Shown piece after piece: positions 14,706 to 27,800 of a DNA stretch of 64,000 nucleotides. The notes beneath the pieces were generated by a model. That model was not told where the DNA came from. It made no database searches and saw nothing but the letters and a program-made list of their open reading frames with translations. The stretch covers positions 5,518,001 to 5,582,000 of the forward strand of contig NC_039493.1 of the NCBI RefSeq assembly GCF_003590095.1, written 5' to 3'. The translations under genes were made by a program, and so were the position numbers. This DNA is from Trichoplusia ni. Taxonomy: Eukaryota; Arthropoda; Insecta; Lepidoptera; Noctuidae. Numbering within the stretch: position 1 is the first letter of the stretch; each line of letters starts with the position of its first letter.

Positions 14706-16395
14706 TTACGCAATAGCAGCAAATTTGTTTAATACTTTGTGGTAGGCCTGTGAGTATGTTACCCAGCCCCTTGATAAAAACATTCGTGATCTCGGTTATC
14801 CCGTAATCTCAGTGAAGAGATGCCCTTGTCCCAGTATTCCGAAGGAGCATTTTGTCAAAAGGATTTAAGTGTATTGACTCTGAACAAACTTTCGCGAAAT
14901 GTTAAATGAGTAGGCCTTGAGATGTTATTTTGTTTGCTATTGTTTTATTTAAGGACACGATGTGTGATATCGTTGTTTGTTTTTTTTTTGTTTATGAAAT
15001 GGGTTTTTATAACCAGTATTTTTTTAATAACATACCTACAGATAAATGAGAAGGGATTTTTGTCTAAAAGTTACACAATCTACTGCCATATTACGTAGCG
15101 TACGTGGGTTTGTACCTCTCTTCTCCCACTTCCTATCAAATCATCCCAACAGTTTCAAACCCTGAAATACGTCACTTCAGTGACGTCACTCTGCCTTGTC
15201 ACCCGACACTTGTAACTCGGGTAATTATACTCGATTATATAACGAGCAGGAGCCTGAAGCTTTAATTATGACAAAGTAATTGTCGTAGGCTTTGATCGTC
15301 TTCACGCCTACGTTGTTAACGTGTAAGCGAAGTGTTGAATAAAAGGATAATATATTTTATATTGTTGTTTTTGATGTGGCCTTTTTGGAATTATTTTTAT
15401 TTAGGTTTTTTTTCAGACAATAGAACTGATTTGGATTTAATAAGTTTTTTTTTTCTCAGTATAACAGTTACAGTTCACTTACTTATTTAGTATTTACCGT
15501 TGATTATGGTTTTATAACGAAGCCTGAAAAATTATACAACAAAAAATTATGAAGACTGCATATACTAGGTGTTAAGGTAAATAAATATCAATAAATAAAA
15601 ATGTATAATTGGAAAATATTTGTCATTTTCATTAACCTCATCCAGAAACATATTACGAGAAACTTAAACAAAACCCTGAATATCAGCATATAATAATTGA
15701 CGAATTCATTTAAAACACTATGTAATTCCTTTAGAAGTTAATTTGCTTTACAACCTTTATGTTTTTAGATAATGAAATTGTAGAGCATTTAAGCATTTAT
15801 GTTTTTATTATCCAAATGGATTCTTATTTTCGAATGAAATTTGGTAGTACCCTTTACTTCATTTATTATTCTGAATAGCGCATTACTACTTTCAGCAGTC
15901 ACGGTCTTAACACGAAATTGTAGAGTAAAAAAGTCTTATTACACTGTTCCTTTTGTAAAGAGAACCCCACAATATGGTTCTACACTATAACCATCAGCAT
16001 AATATTGCTATTCGCCGTACTTTTATCCCAAAAATTTCAATAACGGTAGCGGTTCAAAGATCCGACGGAGGTTGGAAAATAAAGGCACTAAGTGTTCTTT
16101 TCACTGCCGGCTGGTGGTATACGCTCGGCTTGAAAAGTTGGAAAGTCGAATTTTTCATGAGCTCGCCAAATCGACAGATAAAGCATTATAAAATTATTTT
16201 GGCGAATCTTTTAGGGGTGTTGTTATATGGATTGGTATGACTTCTTTTATATTCATTGTATAGGGCATTTTTAAATATAAACCATAAATATACATCAATT
16301 GCTGCACTTATTCACATCGGAATCCATCCTGGTAACTACCAATCTTTGAGACGAACTTGAACAACTATATACAGGACATGATAAATAAAATAAAC

Positions 16396-16470
16396 CTATG
16401 AATGTCCTACTGCTAGGCATAGACCTCTTCAGCGTGTATGGAGATTCAAGACGCAAATTAATCATATTTT
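16396..16470 (+). repeat. Retroelement-like fragment, family 3
   Basis: GTCCTACTGCTAGGCATAGACCTC is a variant of the ...CCACTGCTGGACATAGGCC... sequence that is very common in insect, notably lepidopteran, genomes and is thought to come from a LINE 3' region. Degenerate; only the core is recognised. Confidence 0.5.
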
Positions 16471-18061
16471 TTTTTGTAACAAAATTTATACTTCAAGGAT
16501 AACTAAGCTTTAGACCTAATAGTACCTTAAAATAGTGACGTTTTTTTTCTACCTGAATGAAGTCAGGTCTCCAAGTCACCGAGGATAAATAAATACAGTG
16601 TTATAGTTAGCTTTATAACATTATTGATACGTCTGGCAGACCAAATGTATTTATAGTTTGCCCAGACGAGCTCTCGTCTGATGTCGAGGTATCAAGGTAA
16701 CTTAATTTACTTACCTCTGTTTATTTTAGATCTGTAAAAGTGCTTTCATTATTTAATGTCTTGGTTATTATTGAATGAATAGTATGATTTTTAAAATTTA
16801 CTTGCCGTTCGTATCGATCTATATTTATTGGTTTAATAATAAATTAGGTATTTGTACAATGTTTGTTTAAAAATAGGATTTATCAAGTTATTTTTTATCT
16901 ACATCCTCTTCTCTTTTCTCTCATTTCTTTATTTATATTCTCTGTTTTATCAATAGAAACGGAAAAACCTTACTTCTATTATAAACAAAATACTTTAGGA
17001 TTCGACAAAGAAATGATTCGATCCATAAAAAAAAACTATAAAATAAACTGAACATTTTTTTTCAAGTCCTTTAAACCATTTTTTCGCATTCCTTTTGAAT
17101 ATAGGTAAAACTCTACTTCAATTCTAAACGCAAAGTAAACTCATCCGCTTTCAAGCGATAGCTACACAAATTGTATGCAACTATATGCCGACTCTATAAA
17201 AGATTGGTTACCTACTAGTTTATGCATGCGTACGCTCCAGCCCCGGTTAGAAGTCCCATTTTACTTGCAGCATTTGATTTCCTGTTGATATAACTGTTTT
17301 GCTTTGCAAAGAAAAGGAAATTGAGTAGTGTTGTGGTTTCAAGTGGAACTTGTCAAATGGATTTCTGAGTTGATTTTCGGAAGGAAATTATTACGTCATA
17401 AGGTTTTGTTTATTAGAAGATAGATTTTTGATTTTTTTTCCAAAAAATAATGTATACTCCTCATTATTATTTCTCGGTACTCCGTAAGCAGGACTGCTGA
17501 AAGCCTTTTTTTGAAAATTTTATGTTACTTAAAATTGTTTGTATACATTTGATTTGCTTCTTGGATTATTTGTAGATTAAATTATCTTCATTTGATCGAT
17601 CATGAATGTAGTGCCAACCTTCACTACTTTTACATAAAAAATGTATTTTCAACGTCGTAAAAATTCGACATCACACACTATGTAGCACAATTTGTCATTT
17701 ATAACAAGATGTCAATAAAGCCACTGTCACAGCTTCTAGAAATAAATAAAATATGATCTCATTACGTCAATGTAAGAAATGGAGCAAATGTTGCACGTGT
17801 TACAGCTTGTTATCTCGGGCAAATTGTACTCGCGAGATAACATTTTAAGGGAAATAAAATGTTGAAACTTATGTTAATACAAGACAATTTGCAAGGTGGC
17901 GTACTGCTTAAGACATCTCTTACTGTGATTACTTTTTGAAGAGGCAATTGTGAAACTATTTTAAGACTAAAACGTTTATGTCATGCGATTAACGATCGCT
18001 GAAGAAAATCTTTAAAGTCTGTGTGTGACATGTACTTATTTTCGCATTTCCATTGTTACAG

Positions 18062-18820
18062 AGAGCATCGACAAATCCGGTGAAGATCCCGTTATAGCTG
18101 CGCTAAGACCTTACGCGGCGCCCGATGATGATGACGGTTTTAAAGACGCATACAACTTCCAAAAGCTATTCGGCAACACATCAGTCACAAAACACGAAGT
18201 AACGACAGACGATGTGTCTTTAGTCGAGCATTTCATTAACGTAGAACATAGTTACGATACTAACGACACGAAAATTAATATAGACGACAATTTGGAACTT
18301 AGAGATTCTAATATCACAGCTGAGAATGTGACGATATCTCGACCAGTCCACGAGGATGTCGTGACCAAGTTCCTTAGATTGATAGAGACTCAACATTTGC
18401 TTGGAGAAAATTGTACCGCTGGTACTCACTTGAATTTGGGTGAAGGTGTAGTAGATAGGTATGCGCAAGAAAGATTTAGAATAGAAGCTGATGTCGCGGT
18501 GAATAGAGCGAATATGCTGACAAGACTGTGGAAGTACGCTGGTCCTTCAGTCATGCATAATGAGTATTTGCTCCATGCGAGCGTCTTCTCCATGGTCGAG
18601 TTCGATGATGATATATTCGCAGCAGGCAACTGTTATGACCAGCTTCAGTATAAGGACTATCAGTTATTCTGTCCGTTTGCTTACCGGCTGCCAGAAGGAC
18701 CAATTCTTGCTAAGGACCTGGCAGTAGAGTACAAGTATTTAAGCAACACCTCAGAATGGTTCTATATCGCAAGGAAGAATGCGGAACGAGTGATCAGGAA
18801 TCACAATCAGTTTAGAAGAG
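18062..18820 (+). CDS. CG31760-like: Receptor exon A: N-terminal ectodomain
   Basis: The acceptor follows a pyrimidine-rich tract ending in TTACAG (18056-18061); the donor is GTAAGT at 18821. It encodes residues 1-252 (the first complete codon, AGC, is at 18064), entered with one base from an upstream exon and left with one base. It carries six N-glycosylation sequons, cysteines, and the first part of the Cache domain, ending in S-E-W-F-Y-I-A (230-236), which resembles the R-x-W-Y-x-x-A helix of dCache proteins with Ser where bacterial amino-acid sensors have Arg. An ATG at 18025 lies in frame upstream, but it has no signal peptide behind it and precedes the acceptor, so I reject it as the start. 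This is the longest exon and less GC-rich than the membrane exons. Confidence 0.88.
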
Positions 18821-21800
18821 GTAAGTGATATTTTACTTTGAACTCTCTTGCCACTATGCCTCTGATACACATCAAGTAATACATGTCATTAATTAGGTCT
18901 GGTTTCAAACTTGAGACAATGATAATTAAGACCCTATATTTAAAGGACATGATTGGTACATAAAATTATTGACGACACATTTTTCAACTTCCGCAAGGGA
19001 ATTAACCTTAATCGAGTCAACTAAGAGCACGTAATTCATAACTTGCTGAGCAAAGTTAGGCATATTGTCCGTTGCTTAAATATCTCTGAATAATCTTTAC
19101 AGCAATAAACTTTCTAGTCAAAGCCAAGGCCACTCCTCCACTTGAGGACCCCCTTAAGCCATCATATTTAATTTTTAGCGGGATAGACATCTTTCAAGTC
19201 TCCACTTGACCATTTAAGCATTAAACGATCCCTGAGCTAAATTCCGAGGGGTATCAAAAAACAAAGTGAAGCGTCGAACAGTTTCAAGTGCTTTCCAGTG
19301 TCAAATTATTCAAAGACTTCCATGAATCTGGTGGCCAATCTTTTGTTTATACAAACAGTCAGGCCCCAAGGGTTTTGTAGCAGACCGATCGATTTAGTGT
19401 TATTTAAAACAATACTGAGTCAGCTTCTTTAGAATCTGCGCAGTCTATCAGCCAGACTGCTTTGACTACGAGTGAAATATTCATTCGGGTGACTTGTAAA
19501 ACATTTCGTTTGGTACCAAGTTGTGAGGCAATTAGCCTTTTGTTCAGACTTGCTGAATCCAATAAACATGGCAACGATCAGACGGTTGAGTCGCAAGTAT
19601 TCTTCACTTTAGTGCTGAAGTTACACTTGTTTTGATTAGAAATTGAGACTTATTTAAAAGTGAATAGTACGAATTGGTCTTCATTTTATGTTTATTAGTT
19701 TAGAACCTGAGGTTGGATGAACCCTTCCTAATACTAATTTTATCAAGTTTCATTCGTTAGTTTTTATTCAAATAGTTGGTATGTTTTTGTTGTGAAAAAA
19801 TATTATGGTCTTAGTAGTTATTTTGCTACTTTGACGACTTTATGCTCTGATGATTACCAGAAAAAATATATTTAATCAGCTTTTAAAAATCTTAATAAAA
19901 CATCAACATTATAGACTGTATTTCTCCAATCTCATTTCGGTTCCCACCCAGCACAAAAACTCGAATGAAATATCATTAACCATTCGTGCTATAAATTCGG
20001 ATCAAGTTAATCCACGAAATATATCGTGATCTCAATATTAGCATTCACACGACAATTCTACATTTTACACGAAACAATCGCGATCAATCCTTCGCGATTC
20101 AATTACCTCTGGGATCTGACTTCCTGAACTCCGGATGTGAGATTTCCGGGCTTATGACTGTTTACGGATCTTACGGTATTCCAATCTCTGTCAAATCCGT
20201 TCTTATTTTATTTTTAGTTAATTCCGTTGCTTTGGAACTAATAAGTCATCAAAAATTTAAGGAAAATAGGAAATAAAAAACGTGCTGGAAGAACTTGATT
20301 TGAAGTGATTAAATACAATACCGTTATGCTTAGGTTTGTGAAATTTATTACGGTTCTTTTAATCATGAAAATTGTTTAAACTCTTATGCTAAAGCCAATT
20401 TCTGAAAGAACGTGTTGTGTTTTTGCAATGTGCAATATACAAACAGGTCGACACAGAACAAGTGCTCAAGCTCTTGATAAAAAGAAACCTCAGTTTAATT
20501 CACTTCACGAGAGCTGAGACTAACGCCGGAGATGGAAACTTAGGAAAATCTCCTCGCGACGAACACCTAGTAAATTGTTTAAACAAGTTTGTTTTCGTCG
20601 CGTGGTAAAGTTGAACGGGTTTGTTCTCAATTACCGTTCATATGAAATGTAATATTCAGAGACAACTACTAGCTGTTTTGATACTAAAGGTGTTGTTTTG
20701 ACGAGATAGCGAATGTAACCTCTTTGGTTACATTTTAAGCTACTTTAATTTAATATGGGGATACTCAAACCACGTGTTAGTCATAGATCTTAATTCAGGA
20801 TTAAACAATTACCTTTTCAAAAAGCGAAATTTCAGTTCTAACCTAAAATCAAATCACTAACCTCACGTCCTCCTCTTACATATGAACAAACACACGCACA
20901 AGCAACACGCTTTCACATGTCTTGTACGGCCTATGAGAGTAGATAAATTCTCTTTACCAAAACTATTCGACAATATAAAAAGCCCTTTCAAAATCTCGAG
21001 CACTCTCGTATAGATCCACTCTAAGTCTTGTCCCTTTGTCCTAAACTTCGTAAATTACGGGCAGAACATTGTTTTTCTAGGCCTGAAAGGAAAACAGTCT
21101 GGCTGGCTGTTTACTTCTTCAAGTAACTTGTAAGAGTCAATTGAGACTTCGCTAAGTTAAGACAGATATTTTTTGCCGTCTGCCTTGAGAATAGTAGGTT
21201 TTGTTTGCTCTTTGTTGTTTGTATGTATTACCTGAATTAATTCTGCCATCTGGGAGGAAGAAGAAATCTGAATTTGATGCAAGTAATTAAATTAAAATAT
21301 TTTTTTTAGTTTTATGATTAACTTAAATTCTCGGCAGACATTTTGATTAAAATTCAGCGGTTCCCACGAAAGAAGCCTGATTAAAAGAAGGTCGGATAGT
21401 CTAGACCTCAACATACAGTCCCCATATAACACTTCAGCTCTCCAAGTATAACTCAGGTCGTACATATTTCACGGTCATAAATATATACAGTGAAACGACG
21501 CTCCAAACGTTCGTAGGTAAATAAATATTTGTTTCGCCGTCCGTTTGTTGTTGACTCAACATTCCGCTTAAACATTTAAACTCATTTCTTAGAATTACGT
21601 AACAGGTACTACTCCCTAAAGATACTGAAACGACCGCTTGCTGTTTGTAGAGCACTGTTTCAAGGCTGTTTGTTACCTTAGAAATTATAAACCTTAATAT
21701 TCTAGTAACGAAATACGTTTTTTTTAACTGCTTATTTATCGGTGTCGCCTGAACACTTTCAGGCCCAACCGAAATCCAATCATGTCTTAAGATTAAGAAT

Positions 21801-24800
21801 GAAGGAACTAGCCGGGCGATACCGATAAATAAGTTGAGGAAACCGTTCTTAAACTATGGCGAAATCGGCTCACTAAAGTTATTCCAAAAAACGTTATATA
21901 GGATTTTGATCAGACTGCGTACAACAGATTTTCTAAATCGTTGACTATCATATATGACGACTATCATATGTTTAACAAACAGATTGATTAACAAACAGAT
22001 TTGACGGGCCTGTTGGTCTAGTGGTTAGTGACCCTGACTGCTATACCGGAGGTCGTGGGTTCGATTCCCGCCCAGGATAAATGTTGTGTGATGAGCATGA
22101 TCATTTGTTCTGGTGTCTGGGTGTAATTTATCTATAATATGTATGTATTTAGAAATATATAAGTAAGTTTATCAGTTGTCTGGTTACCATAACACAAGCT
22201 CTGCTTAGCTTGGGATCAGATAACCGTGTGTGAGTTGTCCCAGGATTAAAAAAAAAAAAAAAAAAAAAAGATGATTGATAAATTGAAATACGACTATAGT
22301 TCTCATCGTGCTAGTTTCATAAAACAGCAAAATTTTGCATAATAAATTCAACCAGTGTCACAAAAATATTACCAAAGAGTATGTTAAAACCAAGCCAAGC
22401 CGTATTCGCTTCTCAACCCGTCGGTATCTCAATTGGTCTTATTTAGGGTGCAGTAATTACTCCATTACACAATTAGGTTCATGTTCATTTATTAAAGGGC
22501 CAATAGTCTATACAATTGCGACCCCTCTGCTCCGAGCGAGACCCTATTGTTATGGCTGGACCCTGATTTGATTCGGATAGAACAGTTCTGATTTTGAGTG
22601 GATTAACTTTCGTTGGTTATTGGATTGGTATGTATGAATTCTGGTGCGAGACAGACAAATTGTGTGTGAGTAGTCTTTTGATATTTTGTGATTTTCTGGC
22701 CTTAGATCGATTTATATATTTTGAGTGAAAGCACTTAGTTTATGTCTGCTTCCTTTCTGTTGATTTTTGCAACTAGGCAATGTTGCTGTTTTTATAATAA
22801 AACTTTCTTTTTATCATGAAATTAGCTACCGGCGTGGCACAGATAAAACCTTGTAGTAACGAATAATTATATTTATTCTTCCATTTGTTATTTAAGACTT
22901 GTCACTTGGAAGCGTAATTTCACGTCAAGTCTTCTGTTTCATGAGAGATAAAAATATTCAGCCCCTTAGCGACAAACCGAAATGTTTTGTTCGGAAAATA
23001 AAATTATAAACAAAAACCACGGAAATATGAAATGAATTGTTTCCGTGAACAATATTGAGTATACAAATAGAATTTTGCAACACAGGTAATTTTATTGTAC
23101 ATTTAATTTCAGCCGTCCGACGTCGGTAGAGTCTAACAAAAGTATATTTTGTTCGTTTGTAAGTGTTTCATACAAAATTGGCTCAATTGTATGTTGCAGT
23201 TGAAAGCTTTGTCTTTGTTTCAAGCAGTCAGTTATAGCATTTGAATATTTTTGTATAAACTATTGTCTTTCAAAATTCGTATCGCTATTAAAATACTATT
23301 CTTTTTCGGTTTCGCTACTTTTTCAAGTCTTCTTGCTTTATGCGAAAAACTACTGTTGACTTCAAAAATATCAATTGAGAAAATAAGAAGTGTAATTTTT
23401 CGAACCTAAATTGTAAAATACTGATGTGAAAGTTTAGGTTGTGAGACTTTTTCTTCCATTTTCATGATTTTAACTTGTCTAAACTCTTATGTATTAAGAC
23501 AACTGAATACCTGATAAAATTATCAGTGAACAAATACGCAAATCGTATTTGTGTAATTTAAACAGTATTTGCAGTACATTGCGGAGTTGCGCTGCTGTGT
23601 TTTAATAACTGTCCGATCATCGACGGCAATGTACGGAATTTAGGCAAATAGTCGTCGTATCTAGTTCCATAGTACAGGGGCTATAGTATTGCATTATATA
23701 TAAGCAAGCAATAGCACGAGAGGAGAGCCATAACACTCATTGCTATGGCAGTTTCGTTTCAGGTTAATGAAAGTTTGGTGTCCATGAATTATTAATATCA
23801 TATCACCGTTCCCAACTCGGTTACGCGAGAATGTAATTATTGTTTCCTCTTCCTCGTATCAGTGTCATAACAGTTCTGAATTTTTGAGATTAAAAATATT
23901 TTTTGGAGATTTTTATTTATTAATATTTTGTGTATACTCAAAATATTAGAGAAAAATACAACAGTGCGAAATAAGATTTTTAAACACGTATGTATTTGCT
24001 GCAGATAATTTTTTATTCAGTAGTCAGTGTGTGTCAGTGAGTACCATTATATTATACTAGCTGTTGTTCGCGACTTCGTTCCCGTGGGTAGAAGAAGATA
24101 TAAGTTATGATTTATACCCCTCCTGTTTTTTTTCACATTTTCCATTGTATCTTCGCTCCTATTAGTCGCAGCGTGATGGTTTATAGCCTAAAGCCTTCCT
24201 CGATTAATGGTCTATTCAACACAAAAAGAATTTTTCAATTTGGACCAGTAGTTCCTGAGATTAGCGCGTTCAAACAAACAAACAAACAAACAAACAAACA
24301 AACAAACTCTTCAGCTTTATATATTAGTATAGATATAGATTAATATTATCATTTCACAAACAAATAAGCAGGAAGCACGCCATCAAACAGTTTGTCTGTT
24401 CAATAAATAAATGCGTCTCGTGCAATTCTCCTCCAATTATCCAAGAGACCACTTCCGTATAATTATTGCCTTTATTTCATTGATTAGCTTACGTTTTGTC
24501 TGCGTTTACGAGTTTTCTGATGAGATATTTCTGTATTATCGTCTTTTAATACGTCCAGATGTACTTTAATGGCTCAGATTATAATATTATTAACTTCATT
24601 TTTTGAAGAACCAGTCGAAATTAGATCGCAATAAATCTCCGACTCTCACTTTGATGTTTGTGGTTATCAATATATACTTTAGCAACATTTAAAAATTATA
24701 AAAAAGGGCATCAAAGCAATATTACAGAAATAGGAATTATTTTTTAATATTAAAACTGATCGTACATCGTGAATTTAAAATATTACACGAATGGCTATAC

Positions 24801-27800
24801 AGAATATTACTAGAAGGACCTTATAGAACATCAACTAAAACCTTTTTAAAACTTACAATATTACCAATCATACTACCCCGCACCTCTGTTCCAGGTTTCA
24901 ACACATACACTTACAACGACACAGCGCACACAGACAGAGAGCCGGACGAGATACTGTCAGTGACGTACGAGGACGGCAAGTGGTCGAAGCCGTACTACGA
25001 CTGCGGTGGCGGCAACATCTGGATGCTCACCTACACTGTGCCCTTCTTCGGGTATAGTAATGGGACCTACTTCTTCAAGTAAGTTCGTTTTTGTTGTTTA
25101 AAAACGTTTATTGAAATAAAATTGTCTTTTGGGCAGCTGTTACTTTGGACAGTGGGAGAGCTATGTGCGAGTACTTTAATGTCATTTTCGCGAGTGAATG
25201 AATTTTGTAGTGCAGCTAAGCAATACTATCTGTATTGCTTAGCTGCACTACAAAATTAAGTCACTGTATTAAAAGAGGTTGTATGTAGCAAGTTTAGTGC
25301 AAACCATACCAAAGGATAGCAAAAAAGATAAACCAAATTGAAAATTTTATACGAAAAGAATATTTAGTTAATCGTTATCGATACATTTGACAATAAAGAA
25401 AGCCTTAAAATATCATACCAAACGGAAAATCATTCAAACGTTTAACACTACACGACCACAATTTCCGTCTCAACAAACGGGACAAAAACTCCGCTCAAAA
25501 AAGATTGAACACGAAAATAGAAGTTATCAGTTCCATTCGGAGTCGTTTGAGCAATAACACAGATCGGGTCAGTGATACGAGCCGGCCGTTTGTCCAAGAA
25601 AATGGATTATTCATGGATACCACAGTATCAGGGCGATCTGTTTGCTTAAACGTATGTAAGGTTTCTTGGTTTGGAAGGCAAACTCTAGCTTGCGAAGACG
25701 TATTTCGGGGATACTGTTACGAGGTTCGAAGTTTGGTATTAACTAAGGAGTTTTAATATCTTCGGTACCTAAGACGAAGACTAGGTGTAAGTTTGATTAG
25801 GGGTTAAGGCAGCTATCAGATTTAAGAGAGCGAGTAGTGAAAGTAAATCTGTCTCGAATTAATGTTTCATTAAAATTCGTTAGTATGCCATTGCAAAGAA
25901 GAGACCTTGACCTCTTTTACATGATTATACCCATAAACTTCACTCTAAATAATGGGGTCTGAAGGTTTAACAAGGCTTCATATCCGAAAAATAATCACAT
26001 ATTATATCAAAGTCCTTCCCATACGACAACAACGGCTTAAAAAATAGCCTTCATTACTACCAAACTTTCCCAAAAAATATCGTAGGAAGCCATATTTCCT
26101 CGAGGGTCGGACCCTTTGGCAATAAATCTTTTATTACAAAACTGAGAATATCATATGATTAATACAGGAGCTAGCCCTTATCCACAAAAAGATAGGCACC
26201 TACAAAGGACCAGGGTGATTGATTCATGAACGCCATCTGGTGGTCAAAAAGTAGACAGGTTGACCGATAACTCTTTTTGGTGTGGATGACATTTTGCCAT
26301 CATTGTCAGGCAGAAATCTGTAAACGGTTAATTTATGTAAAAGTGGTACATGTTGTAATGTTTATTTGGACAGGTTTATATGTGATTTGTTACCTAGTCT
26401 TAGTTACTGTTTTTAGTAATTCGGAGAAAACTTTGTAGCGATAATTTATTTATTTTAAGTCGAGTCCCCTCTATAATTTATGCACGAAGCATAAAATAAG
26501 CAATACTACAATTTAACATGAAAAATGTAATTTTATTCTTGGCAGTAACAGCACTTTGCGTTTAATCTTTATGTTTGCTTCTTTATATTCTTTACTGATA
26601 TTACGTACATTCGAATTTGCTTCAGCCCTATTCGAATGAGTAAAAATTGTTGATTTATGATGAAACTACATCAAAATACTCGAAGCCTGGTATTATTTAT
26701 TTTTAAACAAAAGTCTTAAGTATACACCATATTATTTGGTAGAAACTTCTATGATTTATTGATTTTCGTAATATTGAATATAGGCCATTAATTTTCCCGT
26801 ATTCATAACCTTCGATCTTATTTCGATCGCATTCAATTTCATTCGAGAATATTCCTGATACTCTTTAAATGTTTATCGATTAATTAATTTTTTTATTCAG
26901 ATAATATATGGTCGGTAAAGTTCCTGTATCCAGCAAACTTCGTTCTGTGATTTCTAAACCAGCCCGTGCGCCAAACAAAAGCACACTAAAGCATACAGTG
27001 AAATAAAGTATACACTCTTTATACCTACGCCTAAAAAATAGTAAAAAAAGATTACGCGCAGAGCATGCGTGACGGATCAAGAGACTCCTGCTTAGACAAT
27101 TGGGGCTCGAGTGTTTATAGTCGGCGAGAGTCCGATACGTAACCACGCTGTGCTCTCAGAGTAGGTTGAAATCATTAGCTTTTCACTACAGACAAAAACG
27201 AAGGGGAAAAATGGTCATACACAGGTGTAGTAGAATCAGATACATAAAATAAAAATAGGTTTAAACACAAACATTATGAGGAAGAGTCTTTTTCTATTTA
27301 TAACGCAGTATTTTGATAGGAAGTATTTTAGAATAACTTTTGAAACCTTTTTGTATTTTGTTACACATTTGCCGTATGGTAATCCAAGATCAACAAATAT
27401 TTAAATGATGTTAACATAAAAAGGGTTCAAACAAAATGTTGGGATGGTATAACGAAAATAAATGTTCGATCTGAATTTGTTATATTGCCATCTTAATTCG
27501 GAAGGAAGTCAGTTATGTACGCTACTGATGTGTTTAGGGATGGTTGGACATAAAAAGAGGTGCCTACAAGTTCCAATTGGAAACCGTTTCTTGGTATCAG
27601 TTCCAAACAACCGTTTACATAAGAACTAAATTTCTTTGAACTCTTTGAGACAAAGCTTACATCTCTGTTACCATGGTCTGTATCTAATGAATAAGAAACA
27701 AGTGAATACAGTTTCATTTCGATATTTTTTTATGTATGGAGCTTACTTTTGAATAAAGATCTTTTTGGAAACGAACTCGCAAACAGCTTACCCTACAAAC

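Larger units (their letters stand above)
1..18061. other. 18-kb stretch upstream of the first recognisable receptor exon
   Basis: AT-rich DNA with no reading frame that shows a recognisable domain, signal peptide with matching donor phase, or coding-like composition. The longest open frames (for example about 400 bases at 12310-12711) look like chance frames. Recognisable contents are the repeat copies listed separately at 7.9, 9.4, 11.8, 14.4 and 16.4 kb and simple repeats at 5.4 and 8.4 kb. Since exon A begins mid-codon, at least one more 5' exon exists, but I could not identify it here. This stretch is therefore either a long first intron or contains a small exon I cannot see. Unassigned slightly GC-richer patches lie at 2730-3120 and 11040-11170. 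Confidence 0.6.
18821..24894 (+). other. Receptor intron A-B (6.1 kb)
   Basis: Non-coding, AT-rich. Holds the small inverted-repeat element at 21731-21833, a full-length tRNA-derived SINE at 22006-22269 and a retroelement-tail repeat at 24055-24340. I see no gene in the remainder. Confidence 0.75.

Noticed and set aside
15181..15188. TGACGTCA, a CREB-type site
   Set aside because: A perfect 8-base match, but expected to occur by chance at this scale and with no promoter nearby; it also forms part of a short local palindrome.
18025..18061. In-frame ATG upstream of exon A as the receptor start
   Set aside because: It precedes a good pyrimidine tract and AG acceptor, encodes no signal peptide, and a secreted/membrane ectodomain needs one.
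22006..22080. tRNA gene
   Set aside because: Box A and box B are present, but the acceptor stem does not close and the sequence runs into a SINE body with a poly-A tail.
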